Shown here one piece after another: positions 25,710 through 34,444 of a stretch of DNA of 64,000 nt; position 1 is the first letter of the stretch; every line of letters starts with the position of its first letter. The stretch spans positions 620,001 to 684,000 of the forward strand of contig NZ_FMAC01000001.1 of NCBI RefSeq assembly GCF_900094555.1, given 5' to 3'. Origin of the DNA: Martinezella hainanensis (GTDB taxonomy: Bacteria; Pseudomonadota; Alphaproteobacteria; Rhizobiales; Rhizobiaceae). The translations under genes and the position numbers were made by a program. Under the pieces are notes generated by a model. That model ran no database searches, was not told where the DNA came from, and saw nothing but the letters and a program-made list of their open reading frames with translations.

Positions 25710-27233
25710 CTATTCCTGCCCTCTGGCCACTTCGAAGAACTCCTCCGGCCCATCCACTTCGACCAATCGCTTCCGGTCGATCAGCCAGAAGCGATCGCCA
25801 ACCGAGCGCACAAAGCTGCGATCGTGCGAGACGAGAAGGCAGCTTGCCTCGTTTGCCGTCAGCTCGCCCTCAAGCGCCTCCTGGCCATCGATGTCAAGAT
25901 GATTGGTCGGCTCATCCAGGAGATAGAAGTTGGGATTGGTCAGCCGCAGCACCAGCATGGCAAGCCGCGCCTTCTGCCCGCCGGACAGACGGCCGATCTC
26001 CTTGCCCTGCATGTCGATGTTGATGCCGACGCCGACCAGCAGCGTACGCGCACGCTGCTCGCCAAGCTCGAACAGCCGCGTGACCATGCCGAGCGGCGTG
26101 TCCTTCTGCCCGAGATTGGAGAGCGCCTGATCGCTGTAACCGAGCACGAGAGAGGGCGTCGGCTTGATGGCGCCGCCGTTCGATAGATCGGCGATGGCCT
26201 TGCGGATCATCTCCACGAAGCGCGTCTTGCCCGCGCCATTCTGCCCGAGCAGCACGATGCGATCGCCCTGGCAAATCCACTGCTGGCCGGTCTTGAACAG
26301 CAACGTCCCGTCAGGCGTCGTCACCGCAGCATCCTCCAGCGTCAAAAGCACCCTGGCGTGGATGCCGCGATTGGCGAGCTTGATCGAGCCGGAAGAGCGC
26401 TCGCGGTAGCCCGGTCTGGCGCTGTCCTCCAGTTTTTCCGCCCGCGCCTTCAGCTGCTTCGTCTTGACGGTCAGAAGATCGCTGCCGGAATTGACGCCGA
26501 GATTGTAGAGCTTGGCCGCCTGCTTGCGCAGCTGCTGCGCCGTCTTTATTTCCTTCTGGTAACGACGCTCGTCCGAAGCATCGACCTCATCTAGCGCCGC
26601 CCTCGCCAGGCTATACGGCAAAGCATAGGTCTGTGACTGGTCCTGGCGCAAAAACAAAGTCCGATTGCAGACCGCATCAAGGAAAGCGCGATCGTGGCTG
26701 GCGATGATGACGGGCACGTCTCGTGGCAAGGCATTCAGCCAATCTTCCAGCAACGCGATCTTGGCGAGATCGAGATGGTTGGTCGGCTCATCGAGCAGCA
26801 ATACGTCCGGCTCAGTGACCCAAACGCGAGCAAGCATGGCAAGCCGCTGCCAGCCGCCGCTGAGCTGGGCAAGCGTCCTCTCCCGCATCGCCGCGGGCAC
26901 ATCAAGCGAGTCGAGGGTGACATCGACACGCCAGCTTTCGCTTTCCACCTGTTCTTTCGGCAAGGCTTGAAGGACAGCGTCATAGAAGGAAACAGCAAGC
27001 AAGCTCGCCGGCACGTTCTGCTCGACATAGCCGACACGCAAGCCGCGGGCACGGGTGATATCGCCCATCGTCGGCTCCAGCCTGCCGGCTAGGCAGTTGA
27101 GCAACGTCGTTTTCCCGCGCCCGTTCGCGGCGACGATACCGATGCGATCACCCGCATCCACGGTGATGTTGAGGTTAGAAAACAGCGGCGCACTCATCGT
27201 GACGCCCAGATTGCGGAGATTGATCAGAGTCAT
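25710..27233 (-). CDS. ABC-F family ATP-binding protein
   Basis: About 507 residues with two ATPase domains and no membrane segment, the ABC-F pattern. First domain: ANGRGKTTLL, LSGGWQRLAM, LLLDEPTNHLD. Second: GQNGAGKTRF, LSGGQKARLAM, YLLDEPTNHLD. A charged linker of about 80 residues with KEIKTAQQLRKQAAKLYN joins them, as in translation-associated ABC-F proteins that bind the ribosomal E site and can protect from antibiotics or rescue stalls. The frame opens to 27338, but MTLINLRNL at 27233 is the family-like start, with GGAAAAG before it. A leader mini-ORF lies upstream, so regulation is probably linked to translation. Confidence 0.92.
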   Translation of the reverse strand: MTLINLRNLGVTMSAPLFSNLNITVDAGDRIGIVAANGRGKTTLLNCLAGRLEPTMGDITRARGLRVGYVEQNVPASLLAVSFYDAVLQALPKEQVESESWRVDVTLDSLDVPAAMRERTLAQLSGGWQRLAMLARVWVTEPDVLLLDEPTNHLDLAKIALLEDWLNALPRDVPVIIASHDRAFLDAVCNRTLFLRQDQSQTYALPYSLARAALDEVDASDERRYQKEIKTAQQLRKQAAKLYNLGVNSGSDLLTVKTKQLKARAEKLEDSARPGYRERSSGSIKLANRGIHARVLLTLEDAAVTTPDGTLLFKTGQQWICQGDRIVLLGQNGAGKTRFVEMIRKAIADLSNGGAIKPTPSLVLGYSDQALSNLGQKDTPLGMVTRLFELGEQRARTLLVGVGINIDMQGKEIGRLSGGQKARLAMLVLRLTNPNFYLLDEPTNHLDIDGQEALEGELTANEASCLLVSHDRSFVRSVGDRFWLIDRKRLVEVDGPEEFFEVARGQE

Positions 27234-27421
27234 AGTCTTTTCCGGTCTCGATCGAGCATCCCGAGACATCGCCGACGGCTCCCTTTGCCGCGTTACGCCG
27301 ATGTCGATAGCCACTAGCAGGCCAATGCTCGAAAACATGTCATGACGCGGCCGCGCAGATGCACAGGCTCACGTCGCCCAAGGGGGCAGACCAGAAGGAA
27401 TGAGTGAGTAACAGCCTCTGA

Positions 27422-27493
27422 TCAGCCCTGCAAACGCATCTGCAGGGCACGAGTCGGACCGAACTGGCGAATATGCCAGACTATCTTGGTCAT
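27422..27493 (-). CDS. Candidate leader peptide of the ABC-F gene
   Basis: A 23-residue frame, MTKIVWHIRQ...ALQMRLQG, with an ideal ribosome binding site: AGGAGG five bases before the ATG, at 27499-27504. It lies about 190 bases before the ABC-F start in the same direction and has its own promoter. Its last codons and stop are next to an eight-base-pair hairpin. Upstream leader peptides are known to control several ABC-F antibiotic resistance genes by ribosome stalling. The MRLQ near the end recalls, but does not match, the arginine motif at which macrolides stall some Erm leaders. No homologue is known to me. Confidence 0.6.
   Translation of the reverse strand: MTKIVWHIRQFGPTRALQMRLQG
27425..27448 (-). 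promoter_or_regulatory. Hairpin within the end of the ABC-F leader ORF
   Basis: GCCCTGCA pairs with TGCAGGGC around an eight-base loop. The stem covers the last eight codons of the leader ORF and stops one base before its TGA, so a translating ribosome must melt it. This would couple the leader structure to translation. Confidence 0.5.
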
Positions 27494-27539
27494 ATGGTCC
27501 TCCTCTCTTTTCTCTCGACGGGTTGAAGACTGTGGGCGT

Positions 27540-27568
27540 CAAATAGCATCGAAGCCTGCGATTTACAA
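27540..27568 (-). promoter_or_regulatory. Promoter of the ABC-F leader transcript
   Basis: TTGTAA (27568-27563), a 17-base spacer and TATTTG (27545-27540). The start point near 27533 leaves about 40 bases before the leader ORF and 300 before the ABC-F start. It lies just after the haem-receptor terminator, so the unit is independent. Confidence 0.5.
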
Positions 27569-27601
27569 TTGCGCAATTTTGCCGATGCCACGCAAGAGGG
27601 C

Positions 27602-27633
27602 AAAAAAAAGAGGGCGATGCCGAAGCACCGCCC
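27602..27633 (-). terminator. Terminator of the haem receptor gene
   Basis: GGGCGGUGC pairs with GCAUCGCCC (one GU) around a UUCG loop, followed by UC and eight U on the minus strand. It lies 25 bases past the receptor stop codon. Confidence 0.95.
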
Positions 27634-27658
27634 AAGTTTGCTGCATCGATGAGACGGC

Positions 27659-29890
27659 TCAGAACCGCTGGGTCAGCGTCAGCTTGAAGGTCCGGCCAGG
27701 CTCGGAATAATAGGATGCGGGTTGGGTCAGCGTGCCGCTGTAGGACGGCGCGTTCAGCGCATCGTAGTAGGTCTTGTTGAAGATGTTGTAGACGCCGCCG
27801 CGAATGCTGAGGCCCTTCACCTGTTCCGGCTCCCACCAGGCGGTCAGATCGAAGATGCCGTAGGCGGGAGTCTGCAGGGTATCGCCCGTCTTCTTCGCCT
27901 CGCGAGCCGCGGTGATGAAGGTCAGGTCCGTACCCCAGACTTCCGTGGCGTAGCCAACCGTGAAGGCAGCCTTTGCCGGAGCAACCGAGTTGATCCACTG
28001 GTCCGTATCGGAATCCTTGCCGTTCACGTAGGCAAGCGCGCCCTTGACGTGGATGCCGTTGTCGAACTTCTTATGCGCGTTGACCTCGACGCCGAACATG
28101 CGGACGTTGGCACGGTTGAAGTATTCGGTGATCCCGAGCGGATAAGTGCCTGTGGGATCACGATAGTTCAGCGTATCGATGAAGTTCTTGTACTTGTTGT
28201 AGAAGGCGCCGACATGGCCACCGAAATCGTCGTCGCCGAGATTGGTGCCGATTTCGATGCCGTTGCTCGTTTCGGGCTTCAGATTAGGATTGCCATAGCT
28301 GACATAGCCGCCAGGGACGCCGTAGTTCACGTAGAGTTCGCTGACGTTAGGCGCCCGGAAGGCCATCGCCCACTGTGCATAGATCTCGACATTGTCCTGC
28401 GGCTGATAGGAGGCGCGCAGCTTCGGCGAGATACGGCTGTCGGACTGGCCTGACGGCAGACCATTGTAGTTGGCGCTATCGCGATAGGCGGCCGTGTTCT
28501 TCGGAGAAAAGTCATACCAGTCAAAGCGCAGGCCCGGCGTCAGGTAGAAGTTGCTGGAGCCCAGCTCGATCTTGTCGTCGATAAAGGCGCCGACGCGCTT
28601 GCCGTCGACATCGGGCATATCGGACTGGTTGGTGTGCAGGAAGGCGCAAGTGGCACGCCAACGCGGGTTGCTGCAGCTATCCTTACCGGCCGAATACTGA
28701 TGAACCTTGTCGAAGGCAACATCGAGACCGAACGTGACCTGGTGATGCAGGCTGCCAGTGTCGAAAGACTTCGATGCGTTGCCGCTAAAGCCGATGCTGC
28801 GGTCTTCCATTTCGTTAAGGCGTGAATAGTCGCCGATAACGGACGTGTAGCGGTAGCCTGAGGTACCGGTTTCGCGCACCAGGTTCTGCCAGTAGAAAAC
28901 GGCATTGGCCGTATCAAGCAGCGAATCGGCGCTATCGGCTTCATACTTGTAATCGAGCGAAACGCGATTGCGCTCGATATTGTCTGTCCCATTGTAATTG
29001 CCGGGCCGGAAGTTTCCGGTCGGGCTCTGCAGGGTCATCAGGTCAGTGTCTTTATCCTTGTTGTAGTGCTCGGCCGTAATGCCGAAGGTGCCGACGTCAG
29101 TGTATTGGCGGATCTTGAAGAGGCCGCTCTTCTGATTGTAATCGGCCGGGTTCGCCTCGGTACGCTTGGTCGAATAGCCGCCGACGTCACCATTGTTCTC
29201 GAGCTCGTGACCGTGCGTGTAGCCGCCCTGGAAGAGAACGGCGGTGTTGTCGATGCGCTTGGCGACGGCTGCGGCACCGCCGATGCTCCGGTCGTCACCA
29301 TTATAGCCGAACTTGAAGACGCCACCCCAGGTGGAGCCGGGAGTGATCAGATCTTCCGGTTCCAGTGTGCGCAGCACGAAGGCGCCGCCAAGGGCACCCG
29401 AACCGGCGCGGCTCGAATCGGCACCACGCACGACGTCGGCGCTAGAAAGCGCATTGAAGTCGAAGCTGTTGATGCCGCCGTCGGATTCACGAGATGCATC
29501 GAGAAGGAAAGGGATCTGGATACCGTCGACCGTCGTCAGCACGCGGCTGTCGCCGAGACCGCGGATATTGACGCCGCCGGTGGTGCGGTTGAAGCCGACG
29601 CCGACCTCGGTACTGCGGCCGAGATCCTCGATGCGCGTGATCTGCTTTTCGTCGATTTCCTTGGCCGTCGTTTCGCTGGCGGTCGGAGAGTCGGCAAGCA
29701 CATCCTTGCTTGCCTTGCCTTTGCCCTTCACGACAATCGGTTTCAGATTGGTGACGCGATCGCCCTTGGCGGCATCGCTCGTCGCCTCTTCATTCTGAGC
29801 TGCGGTCTGCGCAAAAGATGTCGTGGCCAGCCCAAGGGCCAGAAACGCCGTGCATGCCAAGAGGACCGAGCGTGAGCGCCGGACAACCAT
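27659..29890 (-). CDS. shmR: TonB-dependent haem/haemoglobin receptor
   Basis: A 743-residue outer-membrane receptor. A signal peptide (ending near TTSFAQTA) precedes a plug domain with VNIRGLGDSRV and RGADSSRAGSGALGG, then a 22-strand barrel ending in the aromatic RTFKLTLTQRF. FRAPNVSEL and GNPNLKPETS are hallmark regions of HmuR/ShmR-type haem receptors. It resembles ShmR of S. meliloti; the symbol is by analogy. ATG 29890 is preferred over 29896 because AAAGGA abuts the earlier codon. Uptake partner genes (hmuSTUV, TonB) are not in the window. An IRO-like site in the promoter suggests iron repression. Confidence 0.92.
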   Translation of the reverse strand: MVVRRSRSVLLACTAFLALGLATTSFAQTAAQNEEATSDAAKGDRVTNLKPIVVKGKGKASKDVLADSPTASETTAKEIDEKQITRIEDLGRSTEVGVGFNRTTGGVNIRGLGDSRVLTTVDGIQIPFLLDASRESDGGINSFDFNALSSADVVRGADSSRAGSGALGGAFVLRTLEPEDLITPGSTWGGVFKFGYNGDDRSIGGAAAVAKRIDNTAVLFQGGYTHGHELENNGDVGGYSTKRTEANPADYNQKSGLFKIRQYTDVGTFGITAEHYNKDKDTDLMTLQSPTGNFRPGNYNGTDNIERNRVSLDYKYEADSADSLLDTANAVFYWQNLVRETGTSGYRYTSVIGDYSRLNEMEDRSIGFSGNASKSFDTGSLHHQVTFGLDVAFDKVHQYSAGKDSCSNPRWRATCAFLHTNQSDMPDVDGKRVGAFIDDKIELGSSNFYLTPGLRFDWYDFSPKNTAAYRDSANYNGLPSGQSDSRISPKLRASYQPQDNVEIYAQWAMAFRAPNVSELYVNYGVPGGYVSYGNPNLKPETSNGIEIGTNLGDDDFGGHVGAFYNKYKNFIDTLNYRDPTGTYPLGITEYFNRANVRMFGVEVNAHKKFDNGIHVKGALAYVNGKDSDTDQWINSVAPAKAAFTVGYATEVWGTDLTFITAAREAKKTGDTLQTPAYGIFDLTAWWEPEQVKGLSIRGGVYNIFNKTYYDALNAPSYSGTLTQPASYYSEPGRTFKLTLTQRF

Positions 29891-30005
29891 AACCATTCCT
29901 TTCGAATTGCTTCACCGGGCTGGCTGGTTGCTGCGTCGAAAGCAGGCAAGGGGCTGGCTAGGTTAGTTTTGTTAACGGACGGGAAACATTCCGCCTTCTT
30001 TCTGC

Positions 30006-30034
30006 CGCATAAAAAACATGAGTATTATTGTCAA
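30006..30034 (-). promoter_or_regulatory. Haem receptor promoter with IRO-type box
   Basis: On the minus strand TTGACA (30034-30029), 17 bases, then TATGCG (30011-30006). TGA-N9-TCA (30019-30033) overlaps the -35 and spacer. TGA-N9-TCA is the core of the rhizobial iron-responsive operator bound by RirA, so repression under iron-rich conditions is expected. The rest of the leader to the ATG is about 115 bases. Confidence 0.6.
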
Positions 30035-30166
30035 TATATAAGATACCCATAATCATGAATAAAATTGTCATCTTTTAAGACAAAGGACGAACGTTGCTGA
30101 ATTGCAACGAAATGACAGCCTCGCGCGTTCTATTGGCATCATCATTAGAATTGGCTGAATTACTTG

Positions 30167-31012
30167 ATGCTGTTTAGAATCGTTTCATTAGCTTCTGCCG
30201 CCATCTTTCTCATGGCCGCCTCTCTCCCGCAAACCGGGCCGATACCAGAACAAAAACCGGACAAGGAACAAGTCGAGCCGGATGGCAAAGCACCGATTCC
30301 GGCAGAAAAACCCGCTGCATCACCGGACAAAGCTATTGTTCCAACGGAAAAGCCAACAGCTCAACCGGAAGACAAGCCGGCGCCGCAGGCGGAAGAGGAG
30401 ACAAGCGGCCAACGGATGCAAGGCCCTCCCCGTCCGCCTCTGACCATCGCTTCCGAACCGGACAGCGAGCACCAGGCCTGTCTGAAGGAGCTGACCGCCA
30501 TCGGAGCAACCTTCAACGAGATCGCCCGCATCGACGACGGCAATGGCTGCGGCATCGACAAGCCGATTACGCTGAGCTCCCCATTGCCGGGAATAGAGTT
30601 CAAGCCGGAAGGGAAAATGCGCTGCGAAGCCGCTCTCGCCCTAGCCCAATGGGTGAAGGAAAGTGTCATCCCCTCCGCCGCCGCCCTGGACAATGGCAAG
30701 ATCGTCACCATCAACCAGGCCTCGACCTATGTCTGCCGGCTGCGCAACAATGCCTCCACCGGCAAGATTTCCGAACATGCCCGCGGCAATGCCATCGATG
30801 TCGCAAGCTTCACCTTCGAAAACGGCAAGACCATTGCAATCGAACCCCGGCGCGAAGATCCGACGCTGACGGGCGCATTCCAGAGGGCGGCGAGTGCCTC
30901 GGCCTGCCTTTATTTCACGACCGTTCTCGACCCCGAGAGCGACGCCGCGCACGAAACCCATTTCCATCTCGATGTCATCGAAAGGAATGGCGGCTTCCGC
31001 TACTGTCACTAG
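30167..31012 (+). CDS. Extensin-like family protein (D,D-peptidase-like fold)
   Basis: A 281-residue exported protein. Signal peptide at 1-20 (IVSLASAAIFLMAASLP), a proline- and lysine-rich linker with PEQKP, PAEKP and PTEKP repeats to about residue 100, and the extensin-like C-terminal domain. That domain has SEHARGNAIDV and HETHFHLDV, which match the Zn ligand pattern (H...D, HxHxD) of M15-type carboxypeptidases. The proline linker may thread peptidoglycan. The preceding TTG at 30164 was not used. Role in cell wall turnover is inferred. The ribosome binding site is weak. Confidence 0.83.
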   Translation: MLFRIVSLASAAIFLMAASLPQTGPIPEQKPDKEQVEPDGKAPIPAEKPAASPDKAIVPTEKPTAQPEDKPAPQAEEETSGQRMQGPPRPPLTIASEPDSEHQACLKELTAIGATFNEIARIDDGNGCGIDKPITLSSPLPGIEFKPEGKMRCEAALALAQWVKESVIPSAAALDNGKIVTINQASTYVCRLRNNASTGKISEHARGNAIDVASFTFENGKTIAIEPRREDPTLTGAFQRAASASACLYFTTVLDPESDAAHETHFHLDVIERNGGFRYCH

Positions 31013-31042
31013 CAACGCATCGCTGGTGTCATCGCACGCCGA

Positions 31043-31888
31043 TCAAGCTCCGAGCGCCGCATTCGAAAACCAGAGATCGCGATAGACCGCAACAGCCGTC
31101 TCATCCGGTTCGCGGTCACGCGTCAGCCAGATCGACTGGATCGACCGAGCCTCGCCGCCATTTGGCGTTCTCGTGGATTGCGCTCGATCGGACGCACCAA
31201 TACAGGGGATAAAGTAGGCCGGCATCAAGGCACGGGCGCTGAAACCCTGCTCCTTGCGCGAGATCAGGACGGCGAGCCCGACCTTGTCGTTTGCCTGCCA
31301 GGGCAGGATGATCCGGCCTCCCGGCCGCAATGCCTGCAGCCATGACACCGGCGGCGCGACGGCACCGGCATTCACATAGATCAGATCTGTCTCCGGCAGC
31401 TCCAGCGCCGTCGCATCGGCGCAAATGACAGAAACATTCTCGAACGACGAGAGATTATCACGCGTGCGCTCGGCCAGCGCCTCGTCGATCTCGACGGCAT
31501 GGACGTGACCGCCGGGCGTGACGAGCGTCGACAGGATGGCGGTGTAATATCCCGTTCCCGTACCAATGTGGACAACAGTTTCGCCAGGCTTGGCAGCCAC
31601 GGCACCCAGGAAAGCGGCATGGAGAAAGGGCTCGCCGTTGTTGATGCCCTTGGATTTGTTCAGAGCGACCAGAACATTCTGGTACAGATAGATGGGATCG
31701 TCGCTCGGCGTCTGCAGGTAGCCCCTGTTGACGCGGATATGCCAGGGTCCCGGCCCCATGAAGGCCTCGCGCCGAATGAGATGGAATGCCTGCTCCAGCC
31801 GCTCATCGGACGAATTGGTGGCCGCCATCATCATCTGGGCGTGAAAGGACCGTATTTCGTCCAGGCTGGCGCGATTATCTGCCGTCAC
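31043..31888 (-). CDS. Protein-L-isoaspartate methyltransferase-like protein
   Basis: A SAM-dependent methyltransferase of about 281 residues. Motif I is VVHIGTGTGYYTAIL, followed by HVHAVEIDEALAERTR and ICADATALELPETD, the pattern of the PCMT family, which repairs isoaspartyl residues in proteins. The frame extends to 31975, but GTG 31888 has TGGAGG six bases before it, whereas the ATGs further upstream have no such site. Real PCMTs are about 210-220 residues, so about 70 residues here are additional, mostly at the N-terminus. Substrate could differ from the classic enzyme. Confidence 0.8.
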   Translation of the reverse strand: MTADNRASLDEIRSFHAQMMMAATNSSDERLEQAFHLIRREAFMGPGPWHIRVNRGYLQTPSDDPIYLYQNVLVALNKSKGINNGEPFLHAAFLGAVAAKPGETVVHIGTGTGYYTAILSTLVTPGGHVHAVEIDEALAERTRDNLSSFENVSVICADATALELPETDLIYVNAGAVAPPVSWLQALRPGGRIILPWQANDKVGLAVLISRKEQGFSARALMPAYFIPCIGASDRAQSTRTPNGGEARSIQSIWLTRDREPDETAVAVYRDLWFSNAALGA

Positions 31889-32063
31889 GATCTGCCTCCA
31901 TCCCGGCATGCGTCGGTGGTTATCCGCTACAGATTTGTTTCGAAACTCGACAGCGTCAATAGGCAGATATCGCAATGCTCACTGGCAAAGACAACTGCTG
32001 CGAAACATTCACATCGATAGAAGCATAGGGTGGCAGAGAGACGAGTTGAATCAGATTCTGAAC

Positions 32064-33746
32064 TTAAAACAGTCCCTCGATGTATCCCTGATCATTGAGG
32101 AAAATCCTCTCGGCTGCCGGCGATTTCGGCAGGCCCGGCATGGTCATGATCTCGCCAGTAATGACGACGACGAAGCCGGCCCCTGCCGAAAGCCGCACCT
32201 CGCGAATGGGCACGATGTGGCCCTCGGGCGCGCCACGGACATTCGGATCGGTCGAAAAGGAATATTGCGTCTTCGCCATGCAGACGGGCAGATGTCCGTA
32301 GCCCTGGTCCTCCCAGGATCTGAGCTGATCGCGCACGGACTTGTCGGCCGTGACCTCGCCGGCATGGTAGATCTTCGAGGCGACGATCTCGACCTTCTCC
32401 AGAAGCGGCAGATTGTCCGGATAGAGCGGCTGGAACTTTGCCTGGCCGGATTCGGCAAGCTCCACCACCTTGTGCGCGAGGTCGACGATACCAGCCGAGC
32501 CCTCCGCCCAGTGACGGCAGAGGATCGCCTCGGCGCCGAGGCGTGCCACATAATTCTTCAGCGCCTCGATTTCGGCTTCCGTGTCCGAAACGAAATGATT
32601 GATGGCGACGACGACAGGCACGCCGAACTTGCGGACATTGGCGACGTGCCGGCCGAGATTGGCGCAACCCTTGACCAGAGCCTCGACATTCTCCTTGCCG
32701 AGATCGTCCTTCTTGACGCCACCATTCATCTTCAAGGCCCGCACGGTCGCGACGATGACGGCAGCATCCGGCGAGAGTCCAGCCTTGCGGCATTTGATGT
32801 CGAAGAACTTCTCCGCACCGAGATCGGCGCCGAAGCCTGCTTCCGTCACCACGTAATCGGCAAGCTTGAGAGCGGTGCGCGTCGCGATTACCGAGTTACA
32901 GCCATGGGCGATATTGGCGAAGGGGCCGCCATGCACCAGCGCCGGATTGTTCTCCAGCGTCTGCACGAGGTTCGGCTGCATCGCATCCTTCAGGAGCACG
33001 GCCATGGCACCGTCAGCCTTCAGATCGCGGGCATAAACCGGCGTGCGGTCGCGGCGATAGCCGATGATGATATTACCGAGCCGCTTTTCCAGATCCGTGA
33101 GATCGGACGACAGACAGAGGATCGCCATCACCTCCGAGGCGACAGTGATGTCGAAGCCGCCTTCGCGCGGAAAGCCATTCGAAACACCGCCGAGCGACGA
33201 CACAATATCGCGTAGCGCCCTGTCGTTCATGTCCATCGCGCGGCGCCAGCTGATGCGCCTGATGTCGATATTCTGCTCGTTACCCCAGTAGATATGATTG
33301 TCGATCAGCGCTGCGAGCAGATTATGGGCCGACGTGATCGCATGGAAATCGCCGGTGAAGTGGAGGTTGATGTCCTCCATCGGAATGACCTGCGCGTAGC
33401 CGCCGCCGGCCGCCCCGCCCTTCACGCCGAAGCAGGGACCGAGCGACGCCTCGCGCACGCAGACCACCGCCTTCTTGCCGATCCGGTTCAGGCCGTCGCC
33501 GAGGCCGACCGTCGTGGTGGTCTTGCCCTCGCCCGCCGGCGTCGGATTGATCGCCGTGACGAGGATCAGCTTACCATCTTTCTTGCCGGCCTGCGCCGCA
33601 ATGAACTGGGCACCAATCTTCGCCTTGTCGTAGCCGTAAGGTGCGAGATCTTCCGCAGGAATGCCGAGCTTTGCGCCGATCTCCATAATCGGCAGCTTCT
33701 TTGCCGCGCGCGCAATCTCTATATCGGATGCCACGATCGTCGCCAT
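32064..33746 (-). CDS. fhs: Formate--tetrahydrofolate ligase
   Basis: Makes 10-formyl-tetrahydrofolate from formate, ATP and THF in one-carbon metabolism. 560 residues, the normal family length. The P-loop is [35 protein letters not shown] follows, and [11 protein letters not shown] and PTPAGEGK regions fit. The start [13 protein letters not shown] at 33746 was chosen over longer options from 33857. Single gene, divergent from the UPF0114 gene. Other folate genes are not adjacent. Cytosolic enzyme, probably used for formate derived from methylated or choline-like compounds. Confidence 0.97.
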   Translation of the reverse strand: MATIVASDIEIARAAKKLPIMEIGAKLGIPAEDLAPYGYDKAKIGAQFIAAQAGKKDGKLILVTAINPTPAGEGKTTTTVGLGDGLNRIGKKAVVCVREASLGPCFGVKGGAAGGGYAQVIPMEDINLHFTGDFHAITSAHNLLAALIDNHIYWGNEQNIDIRRISWRRAMDMNDRALRDIVSSLGGVSNGFPREGGFDITVASEVMAILCLSSDLTDLEKRLGNIIIGYRRDRTPVYARDLKADGAMAVLLKDAMQPNLVQTLENNPALVHGGPFANIAHGCNSVIATRTALKLADYVVTEAGFGADLGAEKFFDIKCRKAGLSPDAAVIVATVRALKMNGGVKKDDLGKENVEALVKGCANLGRHVANVRKFGVPVVVAINHFVSDTEAEIEALKNYVARLGAEAILCRHWAEGSAGIVDLAHKVVELAESGQAKFQPLYPDNLPLLEKVEIVASKIYHAGEVTADKSVRDQLRSWEDQGYGHLPVCMAKTQYSFSTDPNVRGAPEGHIVPIREVRLSAGAGFVVVITGEIMTMPGLPKSPAAERIFLNDQGYIEGLF

Positions 33747-33914
33747 AAGTCTCGCCCCCAAACATACGGTCATTTCCCTGTCGGGATAAACCAATATGTA
33801 TCGGGTGTGAATAGTGGCAAAGCACTCTCCCTGCCGAAACGTACCGCCTTGTCTCAAGACGGCAGCATGCCTATTTTCGGCATCCGATGAAAACAGAGAA
33901 GGAAAGAAAAAGAT

Positions 33915-34430
33915 ATGAAGTCCCTGGAATTGCTGGTCGAGCGCATCATCCTCTCCAGTCGCTGGCTCCTGGTGATCTTCTATCTCGGCCTTGCCGCCTC
34001 GCTCGCCGTCTACGCCGTTTCGTTTGCCTATAAGTTCTACAAGGTTGCGATCAACGTTTTTGTATATGACGAAGCTGACATGATCCTCGCCATTCTCGGT
34101 CTCATCGACGCCGCGCTGGTGGCAAGCCTGATCGTCATGGTGATGATTTCGGGCTACGAGAATTTCGTCAGCCGCTTCGACGAAGCCGAAAATGGAGGCG
34201 AGGTTTCCTTCATCGGCAAGCTCGATTCAGGCAGCCTCAAGATCAAGGTCGCCTCCTCGATCGTCGCCATTTCCTCGATCCACCTGCTGCAGATCTTCCT
34301 CAACGCCACTCAATACGACAACGCCAAGCTGATGTGGTTCACGATCATCCATCTGGCCTTCGTCATCTCGGCGCTGCTCCTGGGCTTCCTGGAGAAAATC
34401 ATGGCAAAAGCCAAAGCCAAGGATAGCTGA
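33915..34430 (+). CDS. UPF0114 (TIGR00645) family membrane protein
   Basis: A 171-residue inner-membrane protein of the YqhA type, with four membrane segments. Recognised by [20 protein letters not shown] at the start and [20 protein letters not shown] in the middle. Function is unknown in the family. Start ATG 33915 has GGAAAGAAAAAGAT in front. It is divergent from fhs and convergent with the next minus-strand gene, with 14 bases between stops. Confidence 0.92.
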   Translation: MKSLELLVERIILSSRWLLVIFYLGLAASLAVYAVSFAYKFYKVAINVFVYDEADMILAILGLIDAALVASLIVMVMISGYENFVSRFDEAENGGEVSFIGKLDSGSLKIKVASSIVAISSIHLLQIFLNATQYDNAKLMWFTIIHLAFVISALLLGFLEKIMAKAKAKDS

Positions 34431-34444
34431 GGCCGAACCGGCAG

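Noticed and set aside
27369..27998. A 209-codon minus-strand frame over the end of the haem receptor gene
   Set aside because: It crosses the receptor stop and a strong terminator in another frame and has no family features. The smaller ORF at 27422-27493 is the supported one.
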